64,000 nucleotides of DNA from JBHFEI01 sp041928815 (lineage in GTDB: Bacteria; Pseudomonadota; Alphaproteobacteria; Rhizobiales; Rhizobiaceae). Location: the NCBI RefSeq assembly GCF_041928815.1, contig NZ_JBHFEI010000004.1:306493-370492 (forward strand), written 5' to 3'. Under the pieces are notes generated by a model. The model saw nothing but the letters and a program-made list of their open reading frames with translations. It searched no databases and was not told where the DNA came from. Position 1 is the first letter of the stretch. The number at the start of each line of letters is the position of its first letter. A program made the translations under genes and the position numbers. Shown here in pieces: positions 15,796 to 23,922 of the stretch.

Positions 15796-16941
15796 ATGAC
15801 ACGTGAATTCGATCCGTCCGTCGTCAAGCGTCACGTGCTTTTCTGGTGCGCCCTGCTGATCGGCTTCGTCCTGTTTCTGCTGGTGTTCAGCTCGATCCTG
15901 CTGCCGTTCATCGCCGGCATGGCGCTTGCCTATTTCCTCGATCCGGTCGCCGACTGGCTGGAGCGGCGCGGCCTGTCGCGGCTGATGGCGACCTGCCTGA
16001 TCCTGGTCGCCTTCCTCATCCTCTTCGTCCTGTCGCTGATGATCGTCATTCCGCTGGTGATCAGCCAGGCCTCGGATTTCTTCCAGAAGCTTCCCGACTA
16101 CGTGGCGAAGCTCCAGGAGCTTCTGACGAGCTTCGACGCCGAGGTCGTGCCGGACTGGATCTCCTCGCAGATGGACACGATCAAGCAGAACTCCGCCCGC
16201 ATTCTGGGGCAGGGGGCCGGACTGCTCGGCACGCTGTTCCAGCAGCTCTGGAATTCGGGCCTCGCGCTCCTCGACATCATCTCGATCTTCATCGTCACCC
16301 CGGTCGTCGCCTTCTACCTGCTGCTCGACTGGGACCGGATGGTCGCCACCGTCGACGGCTGGATCCCGCGCAACCATCTCGGCACGGTGCGCCGGATCGC
16401 GGCCGAGATGGACACGACGATCGCCGGCTTCGTGCGCGGCCAGGGATCACTCTGCATCATCCTCGGCCTCTATTACGGCATAGGCCTCTCCTTCGCCGGC
16501 CTGAACTTCGGCCTGGTGATCGGGCTCTTCGCCGGCATGATCAGCTTCATCCCCTATGTCGGCTCGCTGGTCGGCCTCGTCCTCGCCTTCGGCGTGGCGC
16601 TGGTGCAGTTCTGGCCCGACTACATCTCGATCGGGATCGTGCTCACGATCTTCTTCTCGGGCCAGTTCCTGGAGGGCAACATCCTGCAGCCGAAGCTCGT
16701 CGGCAAGAGCGTCGGCCTGCACCCGGTCTGGCTGATGTTCGCGCTTCTCGCCTTCGGCGCACTCTTCGGCTTCGTGGGCCTCCTGGTCGCGGTGCCGGCG
16801 GCAGCGGCCATCGGCGTGCTCGTGCGCTTCGGCATCAGGCGCTACCTCGAAAGCGACCTCTACCACGGCAGCGACACGCGCACGCTGATCAATCTCGACG
16901 GCACCCCGTCCAGGGTCATCCCGCATGACGATCAGGCCTGA
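15796..16941 (+). CDS. AI-2E family transporter (PerM/TqsA-like permease)
   Basis: The 381-residue membrane protein has about eight hydrophobic segments: an N-terminal pair (residues 15-55), a helix near 60-90, a soluble insertion near 95-150, and a C-terminal bundle. The family motifs FIAGMALAYFLDPVADWLE, VAFYLLLDWDRM and FLEGNILQPKLVGKSVGLHP are present. Transport of autoinducer-2 has been claimed for some members, but most are uncharacterised and in this context the substrate is unknown. The ATG at 15796 follows AGGA. The 3' end overlaps hdaA by 17 bp, so the two are cotranscribed, an arrangement seen in rhizobia. Confidence 0.87.
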   Translation: MTREFDPSVVKRHVLFWCALLIGFVLFLLVFSSILLPFIAGMALAYFLDPVADWLERRGLSRLMATCLILVAFLILFVLSLMIVIPLVISQASDFFQKLPDYVAKLQELLTSFDAEVVPDWISSQMDTIKQNSARILGQGAGLLGTLFQQLWNSGLALLDIISIFIVTPVVAFYLLLDWDRMVATVDGWIPRNHLGTVRRIAAEMDTTIAGFVRGQGSLCIILGLYYGIGLSFAGLNFGLVIGLFAGMISFIPYVGSLVGLVLAFGVALVQFWPDYISIGIVLTIFFSGQFLEGNILQPKLVGKSVGLHPVWLMFALLAFGALFGFVGLLVAVPAAAAIGVLVRFGIRRYLESDLYHGSDTRTLINLDGTPSRVIPHDDQA

Positions 16942-17602
16942 ACAGATCCCGCTCGACCTGCCGCACGACCCGGCCCGCGGCCGCGACGATCTCCTCGTCT
17001 TCGACCGGATGCGGGACGCGCTGGCGCTGGTCGACGCCTGGCCGCGCTGGCGCTCGCCGGTGATCATGCTCGTCGGGCCGCCGGGCTCGGGCAAGTCGCA
17101 TCTCGCCGCGATCTGGCGGGAGCGCAGCCGCGCGCGCGCGCTCACGCCGTCCGACGCGGACACGGCCGCTGGGCGCGCGGCGGAAGGGCCGGTTCTCGTC
17201 GAGGATGCGGAGCGCGCCGGCTTTTCCGACGACATGCTGTTCCACCTGATCAACAGCGTGCGCGAGAACGCGACCTCCATGCTGATGACCGCGCGCCGCC
17301 TGCCGGCCGCCTGGGACGTGCGCCTGCCGGATCTCGCCTCGCGGCTGAAGGCCGTCACGGTCGCCGAGATCGGCCCGCCGGACGAGGAGACGCTCGCCGG
17401 CGTCATGGTCAAGCTCTTCGCCGACCGGCAGCTCGTCGTCGATCCGCGCGTGCTGTCCTATCTGACGGCGCGGATGGAGCGCTCCTTCGAGGCGGCAAAC
17501 AGCCTCGTCGAGCGGCTCGACCGGCTGGCGCTCGCCCGCGGCACGCCCGTCTCGCGCGCGCTTGCCGCCGAAGTGCTGGGCGCCGGAGGCGAAAGCGATT
17601 GA
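16925..17602 (+). CDS. hdaA: DnaA regulatory inactivator, Hda/HdaA-like
   Basis: Hda-type proteins, bound to the DNA-loaded sliding clamp, stimulate ATP hydrolysis by DnaA and so limit initiation. The 225-residue protein starts MTIRPEQIPLDLPHDP; QIPLDL fits the clamp-binding consensus expected at the Hda N-terminus. The AAA+ core has Walker A GPPGSGKSH (near 54), a Walker B-like VLVEDAER, and the Arg-containing DLASRLKA segment. No C-terminal DNA-binding domain follows, which separates it from DnaA. In Caulobacter the equivalent gene is HdaA. The start lies inside the 3' end of the upstream permease gene. Confidence 0.88.
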   Translation: MTIRPEQIPLDLPHDPARGRDDLLVFDRMRDALALVDAWPRWRSPVIMLVGPPGSGKSHLAAIWRERSRARALTPSDADTAAGRAAEGPVLVEDAERAGFSDDMLFHLINSVRENATSMLMTARRLPAAWDVRLPDLASRLKAVTVAEIGPPDEETLAGVMVKLFADRQLVVDPRVLSYLTARMERSFEAANSLVERLDRLALARGTPVSRALAAEVLGAGGESD

Positions 17603-17671
17603 CTGTCAACGTCCTGTCATAAAAGTGTAATAGTCGCAGGTCGATTTCGAACGACGAATGGCGGGAGCGAT

Positions 17672-19858
17672 ATGGATACGGGGACGCCGGCGGCCGAGCC
17701 GACCGAGGTGAAGATCGAGGAGACGGACATCCTGGCGAGCCCGGCGCGGTTCATCAATCGGGAGTTCTCCTGGCTCCAGTTCAACCGCCGCGTGCTCGAG
17801 GAGGCGCTGAACCCCACCCATCCGCTGCTGGAGCGCGTGCGGTTCCTGTCGATCTCGGCGACGAACCTCGACGAGTTCTTCATGGTGCGCGTCGCCGGCC
17901 TCGAGGCGCAGGTCCGCCAGAACATCGGCATCCGCAGCCCGGACGGCAAGACGCCGGCCGAGCAGCTCGGTGATATCCTGAAGGAGATCGACACGCTGCA
18001 GATGGAGCAGCAGGCGGCCCTCGCCGTGCTCCAGCAGTATCTCGCCAAGGAGGACATCCTGATCGTCCGGCCGTCGACGCTCTCGGCCAAGGACAAGAGC
18101 TGGCTCGCCACCGAATTCGACCAGTCGATCTTCCCGGTGCTGACGCCGCTGTCGATCGATCCGGCCCATCCGTTTCCCTTCATTCCCAATCTCGGCTTCT
18201 CGATGGGATTGCAGCTCGCAAGCAAGCTCGGCAAGGAGCCGATGACCGGGCTCCTTCGCCTGCCGGTCGCGCTGCCGCGTTTCGTCCGGCTGCCGGACCA
18301 GCGCACGACGATCCGCTACATCACGCTGGAGGACGTCGTCAGCCTGTTCATCGACCGGCTCTTTCCCGGCTACCGGGTGCAGGGCTCCGGCACGTTCCGC
18401 ATCATCCGCGACAGCGACATCGAGCTCGAGGAGGAGGCGGAAGACCTCGTCCGCTATTTCGAGACGGCCTTGAAACGGCGCCGGCGCGGCTCGGTGATCC
18501 GCATCGAGACCGATTCGGAAATGCCGGCGTCGCTGCGCCAGTTCGTCGTCGAGGAGCTGAACGTGCAGGAGAACCGCGTCGCGGTGCTGCCGGGATTCCT
18601 CGCGCTGAACACGCTTTCCGAGATCGTCAAGGCGCCGCGCGACGACCTGCGCTTCGAGCCCTACAATGCCCGCTTCCCCGAGCGGGTGCGCGAGCATGCC
18701 GGCGACTGTTTCGCCGCGATCCGCGAGAAGGACATGGTGGTGCACCATCCTTACGAATCCTTCGACGTCGTCGTCCAGTTCCTGCTGCAGGCGGCGCGCG
18801 ACCCGGACGTGCTGGCGATCAAGCAGACGCTCTACCGCACCTCGAACGACAGCCCGATCGTGCGCGCGCTGATCGACGCGGCTGAATCGGGCAAGTCGGT
18901 GACGGCGCTGGTCGAGCTCAAGGCGCGCTTCGACGAGGAGGCGAACATCCGCTGGGCGCGCGACCTCGAACGGGCCGGCGTGCAGGTCGTCTTCGGCTTC
19001 ATCGAGCTGAAGACCCATGCCAAGATGTCGCTGGTCGTGCGCCGCGAGGACGGCAGGCTGCGCTCCTACTGCCATCTCGGCACCGGCAACTACCATCCGG
19101 TGACGGCGAAGGTCTATACCGACCTCTCCTTCTTCACCTGCAACCGCGACATCGCCCACGACATGGCGAACATCTTCAACTTCATCACCGGTTACGGCGA
19201 GCCGGAATCGGGGATGAAGCTCGCCGTCTCGCCGCACACGCTGCGCCCGCGCATCCTGCGCCATATCGAGGAGGAGACCGCCTTCGCCCAGCAGGGCAAG
19301 CCCGGCGCGATCTGGATGAAGATGAACGCGCTGGTCGATCCCGACATCATCGACGCGCTCTACCGCGCCAGCCGCGCCGGCGTCGAGGTCGACCTCGTCG
19401 TGCGCGGCATCTGCTGCCTGAGGCCCCAGGTGCCGGGCCTGTCGGAGAACATCCGGGTGAAGTCGATCGTCGGCCGCTTCCTCGAACATTCCCGGATTTT
19501 CTGCTTCGGCAACGGCCACGGGCTTCCCTCCGACAAGGCGCTCGTCTATATCGGCTCGGCGGACATGATGCCGCGCAACCTGGACCGGCGGGTCGAGACG
19601 CTCGTGCCGCTGACCAACAAGACCGTGCACGAACAGGTTCTGTCGCAGATCATGCTGGGCAATCTTATCGACAACCAGCAGAGCTACGAGATCCTCGCCG
19701 ACGGAACGTCACGGCGCCTGAGCGTGCCGCAGGATGCGGAGCCGTTCAACGCGCAGCATTATTTCATGACCAATCCGAGCCTTTCGGGGCGCGGCGAGGC
19801 GCTGAAATACAGCACGCCCAAAGTGATCGCCGGCTGGAAGCGCCGGCGCAAGAGCTGA
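17672..19858 (+). CDS. ppk: Polyphosphate kinase 1
   Basis: PPK1 reversibly polymerises the gamma phosphate of ATP into polyphosphate at the membrane. The 728-residue protein has the N domain (FINREFSWLQFNRRVLEEA), the head domain and two phospholipase D-like catalytic domains. The active-site histidine motif is in ELKTHAKMSLVVRRE; the second conserved His is in FLEHSRIFCFGNG. ARFDEEANIRWARDLE and GTGNYHPVTAK complete the nucleotide and phosphate site. Size is normal. A 69-bp gap separates it from hdaA, and ppx follows 13 bp after the stop, forming a synthesis/degradation pair. Confidence 0.96.
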   Translation: MDTGTPAAEPTEVKIEETDILASPARFINREFSWLQFNRRVLEEALNPTHPLLERVRFLSISATNLDEFFMVRVAGLEAQVRQNIGIRSPDGKTPAEQLGDILKEIDTLQMEQQAALAVLQQYLAKEDILIVRPSTLSAKDKSWLATEFDQSIFPVLTPLSIDPAHPFPFIPNLGFSMGLQLASKLGKEPMTGLLRLPVALPRFVRLPDQRTTIRYITLEDVVSLFIDRLFPGYRVQGSGTFRIIRDSDIELEEEAEDLVRYFETALKRRRRGSVIRIETDSEMPASLRQFVVEELNVQENRVAVLPGFLALNTLSEIVKAPRDDLRFEPYNARFPERVREHAGDCFAAIREKDMVVHHPYESFDVVVQFLLQAARDPDVLAIKQTLYRTSNDSPIVRALIDAAESGKSVTALVELKARFDEEANIRWARDLERAGVQVVFGFIELKTHAKMSLVVRREDGRLRSYCHLGTGNYHPVTAKVYTDLSFFTCNRDIAHDMANIFNFITGYGEPESGMKLAVSPHTLRPRILRHIEEETAFAQQGKPGAIWMKMNALVDPDIIDALYRASRAGVEVDLVVRGICCLRPQVPGLSENIRVKSIVGRFLEHSRIFCFGNGHGLPSDKALVYIGSADMMPRNLDRRVETLVPLTNKTVHEQVLSQIMLGNLIDNQQSYEILADGTSRRLSVPQDAEPFNAQHYFMTNPSLSGRGEALKYSTPKVIAGWKRRRKS

Positions 19859-19871
19859 AAACTGGAACGTC

Positions 19872-21392
19872 ATGGTCGAGTCTGAAGCCCAGGGCCGCCT
19901 TCCTGGCATTGCCCCCGTCTCCGTCGTGGACATCGGTTCGAACTCGGTCCGGCTGGTCATCTACGAGGGGCTGAACCGCACGCCGGCGATGCTCTTCAAC
20001 GAGAAGGTCATGTGCGGGCTCGGCAAGGGCATCGACGCGACCGGGCGCATGGACGAGGACAGCGTCGAGCGCGCCCTGAAGGCGCTCCGCCGCTTCCGCG
20101 CGCTCTCCTCCCAGGCGCGTGCCTCGCGCGTCTTCGTGCTGGCGACCGCGGCGGCCCGCGACGCCTCGAACGGCCCGTCCTTCATTCGCGAGGCCGAACG
20201 CATCCTCGGCCATCCCGTGCGCGTTCTCTCCGGCGAGGAGGAGGCCTATTTCTCCGCGATGGGCATCGTCAGCGGCTATCACGATCCCGACGGCGTCACC
20301 GGCGATCTCGGCGGCGGATCGCTCGAACTGGTCGACGTCTCCGGCAGCCGCATCGGCACCGGCATCACCCTGCCGCTCGGCGGCATCCGATTGACCGAAC
20401 ATTGCGGCGGCTCCGTCGCCAAGGCGCGCAGCTATGTGCGGCGCTACCTGAAGGAGTCCGACATCCTGAAGGGCGGCGAGGGGCGCACCTTCTACGCCGT
20501 CGGCGGCACCTGGCGCGCGATCGCCAAGCTGCATATGGAGCTGACCGCCTATCCGCTGCACATGATGCAGGGCTACGAGGTCGGCTTCGACGAGGCGATG
20601 GCGTTCCTGCCCGAGGTGGTCGAGCCGAAGGACCCGAAGGCGCCGGCCTATGCGACCATCTCGAAAAGCCGGCGCAGCCTGCTGCCCTTCGGTGCCGTGC
20701 TTCTGCAGGAAGTGATCGCGGCGATGAGGCCGGCCCGCATTTCCTTCTCCGCCCTCGGCGTGCGCGAGGGCTATCTCTATTCGCTGCTGTCGGAGGAAGA
20801 TCGCGCCCGCGATCCGCTGATCGCGGCTGCGGAAGAACTGGCGATCCTCAGGGCCCGCTCGCCCGAGCATGCGCGGGAGCTTGCCGAATGGAGCGGCCGG
20901 ATGATCGGCCGGTTCGGCGTGGAAGAAACCGAGGAGGAGGCGCGCTACCGCCGCGCCGCCTGCCTGCTCGCCGACATCAGCTGGCGCGCCCACCCCGACT
21001 ATCGCGGCCTGCAGGCGCTGAACATCATCGCCCACAGCACCTTTTCCGGCATTACCCATGCCGGCCGCGCCTATATCGCGCTCGCCAATTATTATCGCTA
21101 CGAGGGGCTGAACGACAGCGGCGACACCAGCGTGCTCGCCGCGATCGCCACGCCGCGGCTGATCGAGCGCGCCAAGCTGCTCGGCGGGCTCTTGCGCATC
21201 GCCTATCTGTTTTCGGCCTCGATGCCCGGCATCGTGCCGGGGCTGTCGATCCGGCCGGCGCTTTCGTCCGACCTCGATCTCGAGGTGGTCGTCCCGCCCG
21301 GGGGCGAAGGATTTGCCGGCGAGCGGATCGACGGGCGCCTGCAGCAGCTCGCGCGGCTGACGGGCAAGCGCATGGGCTTCGTCTTCGAGTAG
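19872..21392 (+). CDS. ppx: Exopolyphosphatase / pppGpp phosphohydrolase (Ppx/GppA)
   Basis: Ppx removes terminal phosphates from polyphosphate, and family members can also hydrolyse pppGpp. The 506-residue protein has the actin-like ATPase fold motifs SVVDIGSNSVRLV near residue 15, ATAAARDASNG, the catalytic Glu region SGEEEAYFSAMG, and the phosphate loop TGDLGGGSLELV. An HD-like helical C-terminal part (LADISWRAHPDYRGLQAL; HSTFSGITHAGRAYIAL) fits the longer Ppx form. It follows ppk by 13 bp on the same strand, consistent with one operon. Confidence 0.95.
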   Translation: MVESEAQGRLPGIAPVSVVDIGSNSVRLVIYEGLNRTPAMLFNEKVMCGLGKGIDATGRMDEDSVERALKALRRFRALSSQARASRVFVLATAAARDASNGPSFIREAERILGHPVRVLSGEEEAYFSAMGIVSGYHDPDGVTGDLGGGSLELVDVSGSRIGTGITLPLGGIRLTEHCGGSVAKARSYVRRYLKESDILKGGEGRTFYAVGGTWRAIAKLHMELTAYPLHMMQGYEVGFDEAMAFLPEVVEPKDPKAPAYATISKSRRSLLPFGAVLLQEVIAAMRPARISFSALGVREGYLYSLLSEEDRARDPLIAAAEELAILRARSPEHARELAEWSGRMIGRFGVEETEEEARYRRAACLLADISWRAHPDYRGLQALNIIAHSTFSGITHAGRAYIALANYYRYEGLNDSGDTSVLAAIATPRLIERAKLLGGLLRIAYLFSASMPGIVPGLSIRPALSSDLDLEVVVPPGGEGFAGERIDGRLQQLARLTGKRMGFVFE

Positions 21393-21528
21393 GCACGCCT
21401 CCCGCCCTCCGGGCACGGCATCCCGCCGTCACTTGCGGGGCGAAAAGGTTGCTTCCTAGCTTGCGCGATGCGCGTTTTACGCTAGCGTGGACCTCCGGCG
21501 CGGCGCGTCAAGGGAATCGGAGGGCAGC

Positions 21529-22329
21529 ATGGCCAAGATCGTCTGGAGCAGCAGAAACGGTGTCGACATGGACCATATCGGTCTCGGCGCCCTGGTGGAG
21601 GCGCCGGATTTCTCGGTCTCGTCCACCTCGATCAAGCTGAGCTTCTCGTCGAAGAACTACGCGCAGTTCACCGGCAGCGGCATCAAGGTGAAGACCCAGG
21701 GCGGATCGCTGGTCGACGTGACCGCCGGCACGATGACCGGCCTCAAGGTCGTCGCCAACGGCGTCACCGGCCTGGAGATTTCCGGCATCCGCGTTTCCGC
21801 GGCCGCGATCGCCGACACGATCTTCGACGACGACGACGATGATTTCCTCGACCTCATCACCGCCGGCAACGACACGATCACCGGCACCCGCAGCGCCGAC
21901 GTGCTGATCGGCGGGCGCGGCAACGACACGCTGAAGGGCGAGGGCGGCAATGACGAGCTGATCGGCGGCGCGGGCGCCGACAAGCTCTATGGCGGCGCCG
22001 GCGCCGACACCTTCGTCTTCGAATCGACACGCGATTCGACGCTTGCCGCGCGGGGGCAGGACACGATCTACGGTTTCAGCCGCGTGCAGCGCGACCAGAT
22101 CGACCTCTCCGAGATCGACGCCAACATCCGGCTTTCCGGCGACCAGTCCTTCGCCTTCATCGGCCAGAAGGCGTTTTCAGGAGCGGCGGGCGAGTTGCGC
22201 TTCGAGAAGACCGCCTCCGGCACTTTTGTCTATGGCGACACGAACGGCGACAAGCGGGCCGACATCGCCATCCACCTCGACAAGGCGATCACGCTCGCCG
22301 CGAAGGATTTCATCCTGTTCGATTTCTGA
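21529..22329 (+). CDS. Small RTX calcium-binding protein with serralysin-type C-terminus
   Basis: The ATG at 21529 is preceded by GGAGGGC. The 266-residue protein has no N-terminal signal peptide and no protease or lipase domain. Residues about 1-115 are a Ser/Val-rich domain I do not recognise, ending in an aspartate run (FDDDDDDFLD). Nonapeptide RTX repeats follow (GGRGNDTLKGEGGNDEL, GGAGADKLYG), then a C-terminal module (GADTFVFES, ILFDF) like the M10 serralysin C-terminal domain that carries type I secretion signals. It is probably exported by an unlinked type I system and binds calcium outside. No transporter genes are nearby. It follows ppx by 136 bp and is probably separate. Confidence 0.85.
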   Translation: MAKIVWSSRNGVDMDHIGLGALVEAPDFSVSSTSIKLSFSSKNYAQFTGSGIKVKTQGGSLVDVTAGTMTGLKVVANGVTGLEISGIRVSAAAIADTIFDDDDDDFLDLITAGNDTITGTRSADVLIGGRGNDTLKGEGGNDELIGGAGADKLYGGAGADTFVFESTRDSTLAARGQDTIYGFSRVQRDQIDLSEIDANIRLSGDQSFAFIGQKAFSGAAGELRFEKTASGTFVYGDTNGDKRADIAIHLDKAITLAAKDFILFDF

Positions 22330-22655
22330 GGCGAGCCCCGGATCGGGTCGGACGGCGGCGGCGACGCCTCGTCGCTCCGGCGTCGGCCGACGCCGGAGAA
22401 AGTCCGACGCGTGTCGCGATCGTTCCGATAGGCTCTTGCGCTTCGGGATTTTGTCTTGTCGCAAAGACCGTGCGCGCCTTTGCGAGGCGTATTTTAAAGT
22501 TCGTCAGGGATCGGTGGAATCCGGTCGTCCCGAAAGGAAAAACGACAACAAAAGAGCCCAGAGCCTGCCTGGTTCGGAATGAACCCCAGAGACTCTGCTT
22601 TCTGTTCCAACGCAGTGTCCGACGCCGAAGCGACCCCGCTTCGGCTGGACATGCT
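22330..22655. other. Gene-free spacer with palindromes and repeat, RTX/rnd
   Basis: This 326-bp convergent spacer holds a perfect 24-bp palindrome (22375-22398), a short hairpin CGCCT/AGGCG at 22475-22489 followed by TATTTT that may terminate the RTX transcript, and copy 2 of the dispersed repeat at its right edge. No coding signal is convincing. Confidence 0.55.
22375..22398. repeat. Perfect 24-bp palindrome
   Basis: CTCCGGCGTCGG is directly followed by its reverse complement CCGACGCCGGAG with no spacer. It lies 45 bp after the RTX stop and is not followed by a T-run. Confidence 0.8.
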
Positions 22656-22657
22656 CT
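22611..22657 (-). repeat. Dispersed hairpin repeat, copy 2, touching the rnd stop
   Basis: This is the reverse complement of the 13741 unit with three mismatches in 47 positions. The stem CCGAAGCG/CGCTTCGG is preserved at 22625-22644. Read on the minus strand, its first bases AG supply the last two bases of the rnd TAG stop. Confidence 0.8.
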
Positions 22658-23801
22658 AAAGTTCCACCGTCTCGATGCGGCGGTCGATGAAGCGCAGCGC
22701 GACGCCGCCGCCGATCAGCTTGAGCGCGACATCGCCGAAGATGTCCCGGCGCCAGCCCCTGAGCGCGGCGACGTCCGCCTTCTCGCCCTCGGCGGCGATG
22801 CGCTCCAGATCCTCGGAATTGGCGATGATCTTCGGCGCGACGCCCTGCTTCTCGGCGATGAGCTTCAGCAGCACCTTCAGCATCTCGATCGCGGCCGGCG
22901 CCCCTTCCGGAGCGCCGTTCTGGCGCGGGACCTTGGGCAGATCCGATTTCGGCACGGCGAGCGCCGCATTGACTGTCTCGACGATGGCGCTGCCGCTCGA
23001 GGACCGCTCCCAGCCCTTCGGGATCGTCCGCAGCCTTGCGAGCGCCTCGGCGTCGCGCGGCTGCTGCTGGGCGATCTCGTAGATGGCGTCGTCCTTGAGG
23101 ATGCGCCCGCGCGGCACGTTGCGGGCGCGCGCCTCGCGCTCGCGCCAGGCGGCGATCTTCTGCAGCACCGCGAGTTCCTGCGGCTTGCGCACACGCATCT
23201 TCAGCCGCTGCCAGGCCTCGTCGGGATGCAGGTCGTAGGTCTCGCGCGATTCCAGCACGTCCATCTCGTCCTTCAGCCAGTGCGAGCGGTTCTCCCGCTC
23301 CAGCTCGGCCTTCAGGTGGATGTAGACGTCGCGCAGATGGGTGACGTCGGCGAGCGCGTAGTCGAGCTGCTTCTCCGAGAGCGGACGCCGGCTCCAGTCG
23401 GTGAAGCGCGACGACTTGTCGATGTGGACGTTCTTGATCCGGCTGACGAGCTGGTCGTAGGAAACGCTGTCGCCGAAGCCGCAGACCATCGCCGCGACCT
23501 GGGTGTCGAAGATCGGATGGGGCACGAGATCGCCGAGGTGGAAGATGATCTCGATGTCCTGCCGCGCCGCATGGAACACCTTGACGACGTGCGGATCTGC
23601 CATCAGCGCGAAGAAGGGCTGAAGGTCGATCCCCGGCTTCAGCGGATCGACGATCACCGCCTCGTCCGGGCTCGCCATCTGGATCAGGCACAGCTCCGGC
23701 CAGAACGTCGTCTCCCGGAGGAATTCCGTGTCGATCGTCACGAACGGGGCACGGGCGAGCCTGTCGCAGGCGGCTTGAAGATCGGCAGTCGTTTCAATCA
23801 T
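22656..23801 (-). CDS. rnd: Ribonuclease D
   Basis: RNase D is a 3'-5' exoribonuclease acting on tRNA 3' ends and other structured RNAs. The 381-residue protein has the DEDD exonuclease motifs: FVTIDTEFLRE (Exo I) near 20, VFHAARQDIEI (Exo II), and YALADVTHLRDVY (Exo III with the DEDDy Tyr). HRDC domains follow (ELAVLQKIAAWRERRAR-like region; LLKLIAEKQGVAPKIIANSE). Length fits the alphaproteobacterial form. The stop codon is partly formed by the dispersed repeat copy. The upstream 121 bp separate it from the leftward MFS gene. Confidence 0.94.
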   Translation of the reverse strand: MIETTADLQAACDRLARAPFVTIDTEFLRETTFWPELCLIQMASPDEAVIVDPLKPGIDLQPFFALMADPHVVKVFHAARQDIEIIFHLGDLVPHPIFDTQVAAMVCGFGDSVSYDQLVSRIKNVHIDKSSRFTDWSRRPLSEKQLDYALADVTHLRDVYIHLKAELERENRSHWLKDEMDVLESRETYDLHPDEAWQRLKMRVRKPQELAVLQKIAAWREREARARNVPRGRILKDDAIYEIAQQQPRDAEALARLRTIPKGWERSSSGSAIVETVNAALAVPKSDLPKVPRQNGAPEGAPAAIEMLKVLLKLIAEKQGVAPKIIANSEDLERIAAEGEKADVAALRGWRRDIFGDVALKLIGGGVALRFIDRRIETVEL

Positions 23802-23922
23802 GGAACAGAAGTCACTGTGGCGGAAACAGGGCGAAAGAGAGGTCCGGTTTAGCCGCTCGCAACCCGTGCGACAATCGCTATATCCTGCTACCCGCCCGAA
23901 TCGCCATGCAGCAGGCGGTGTA

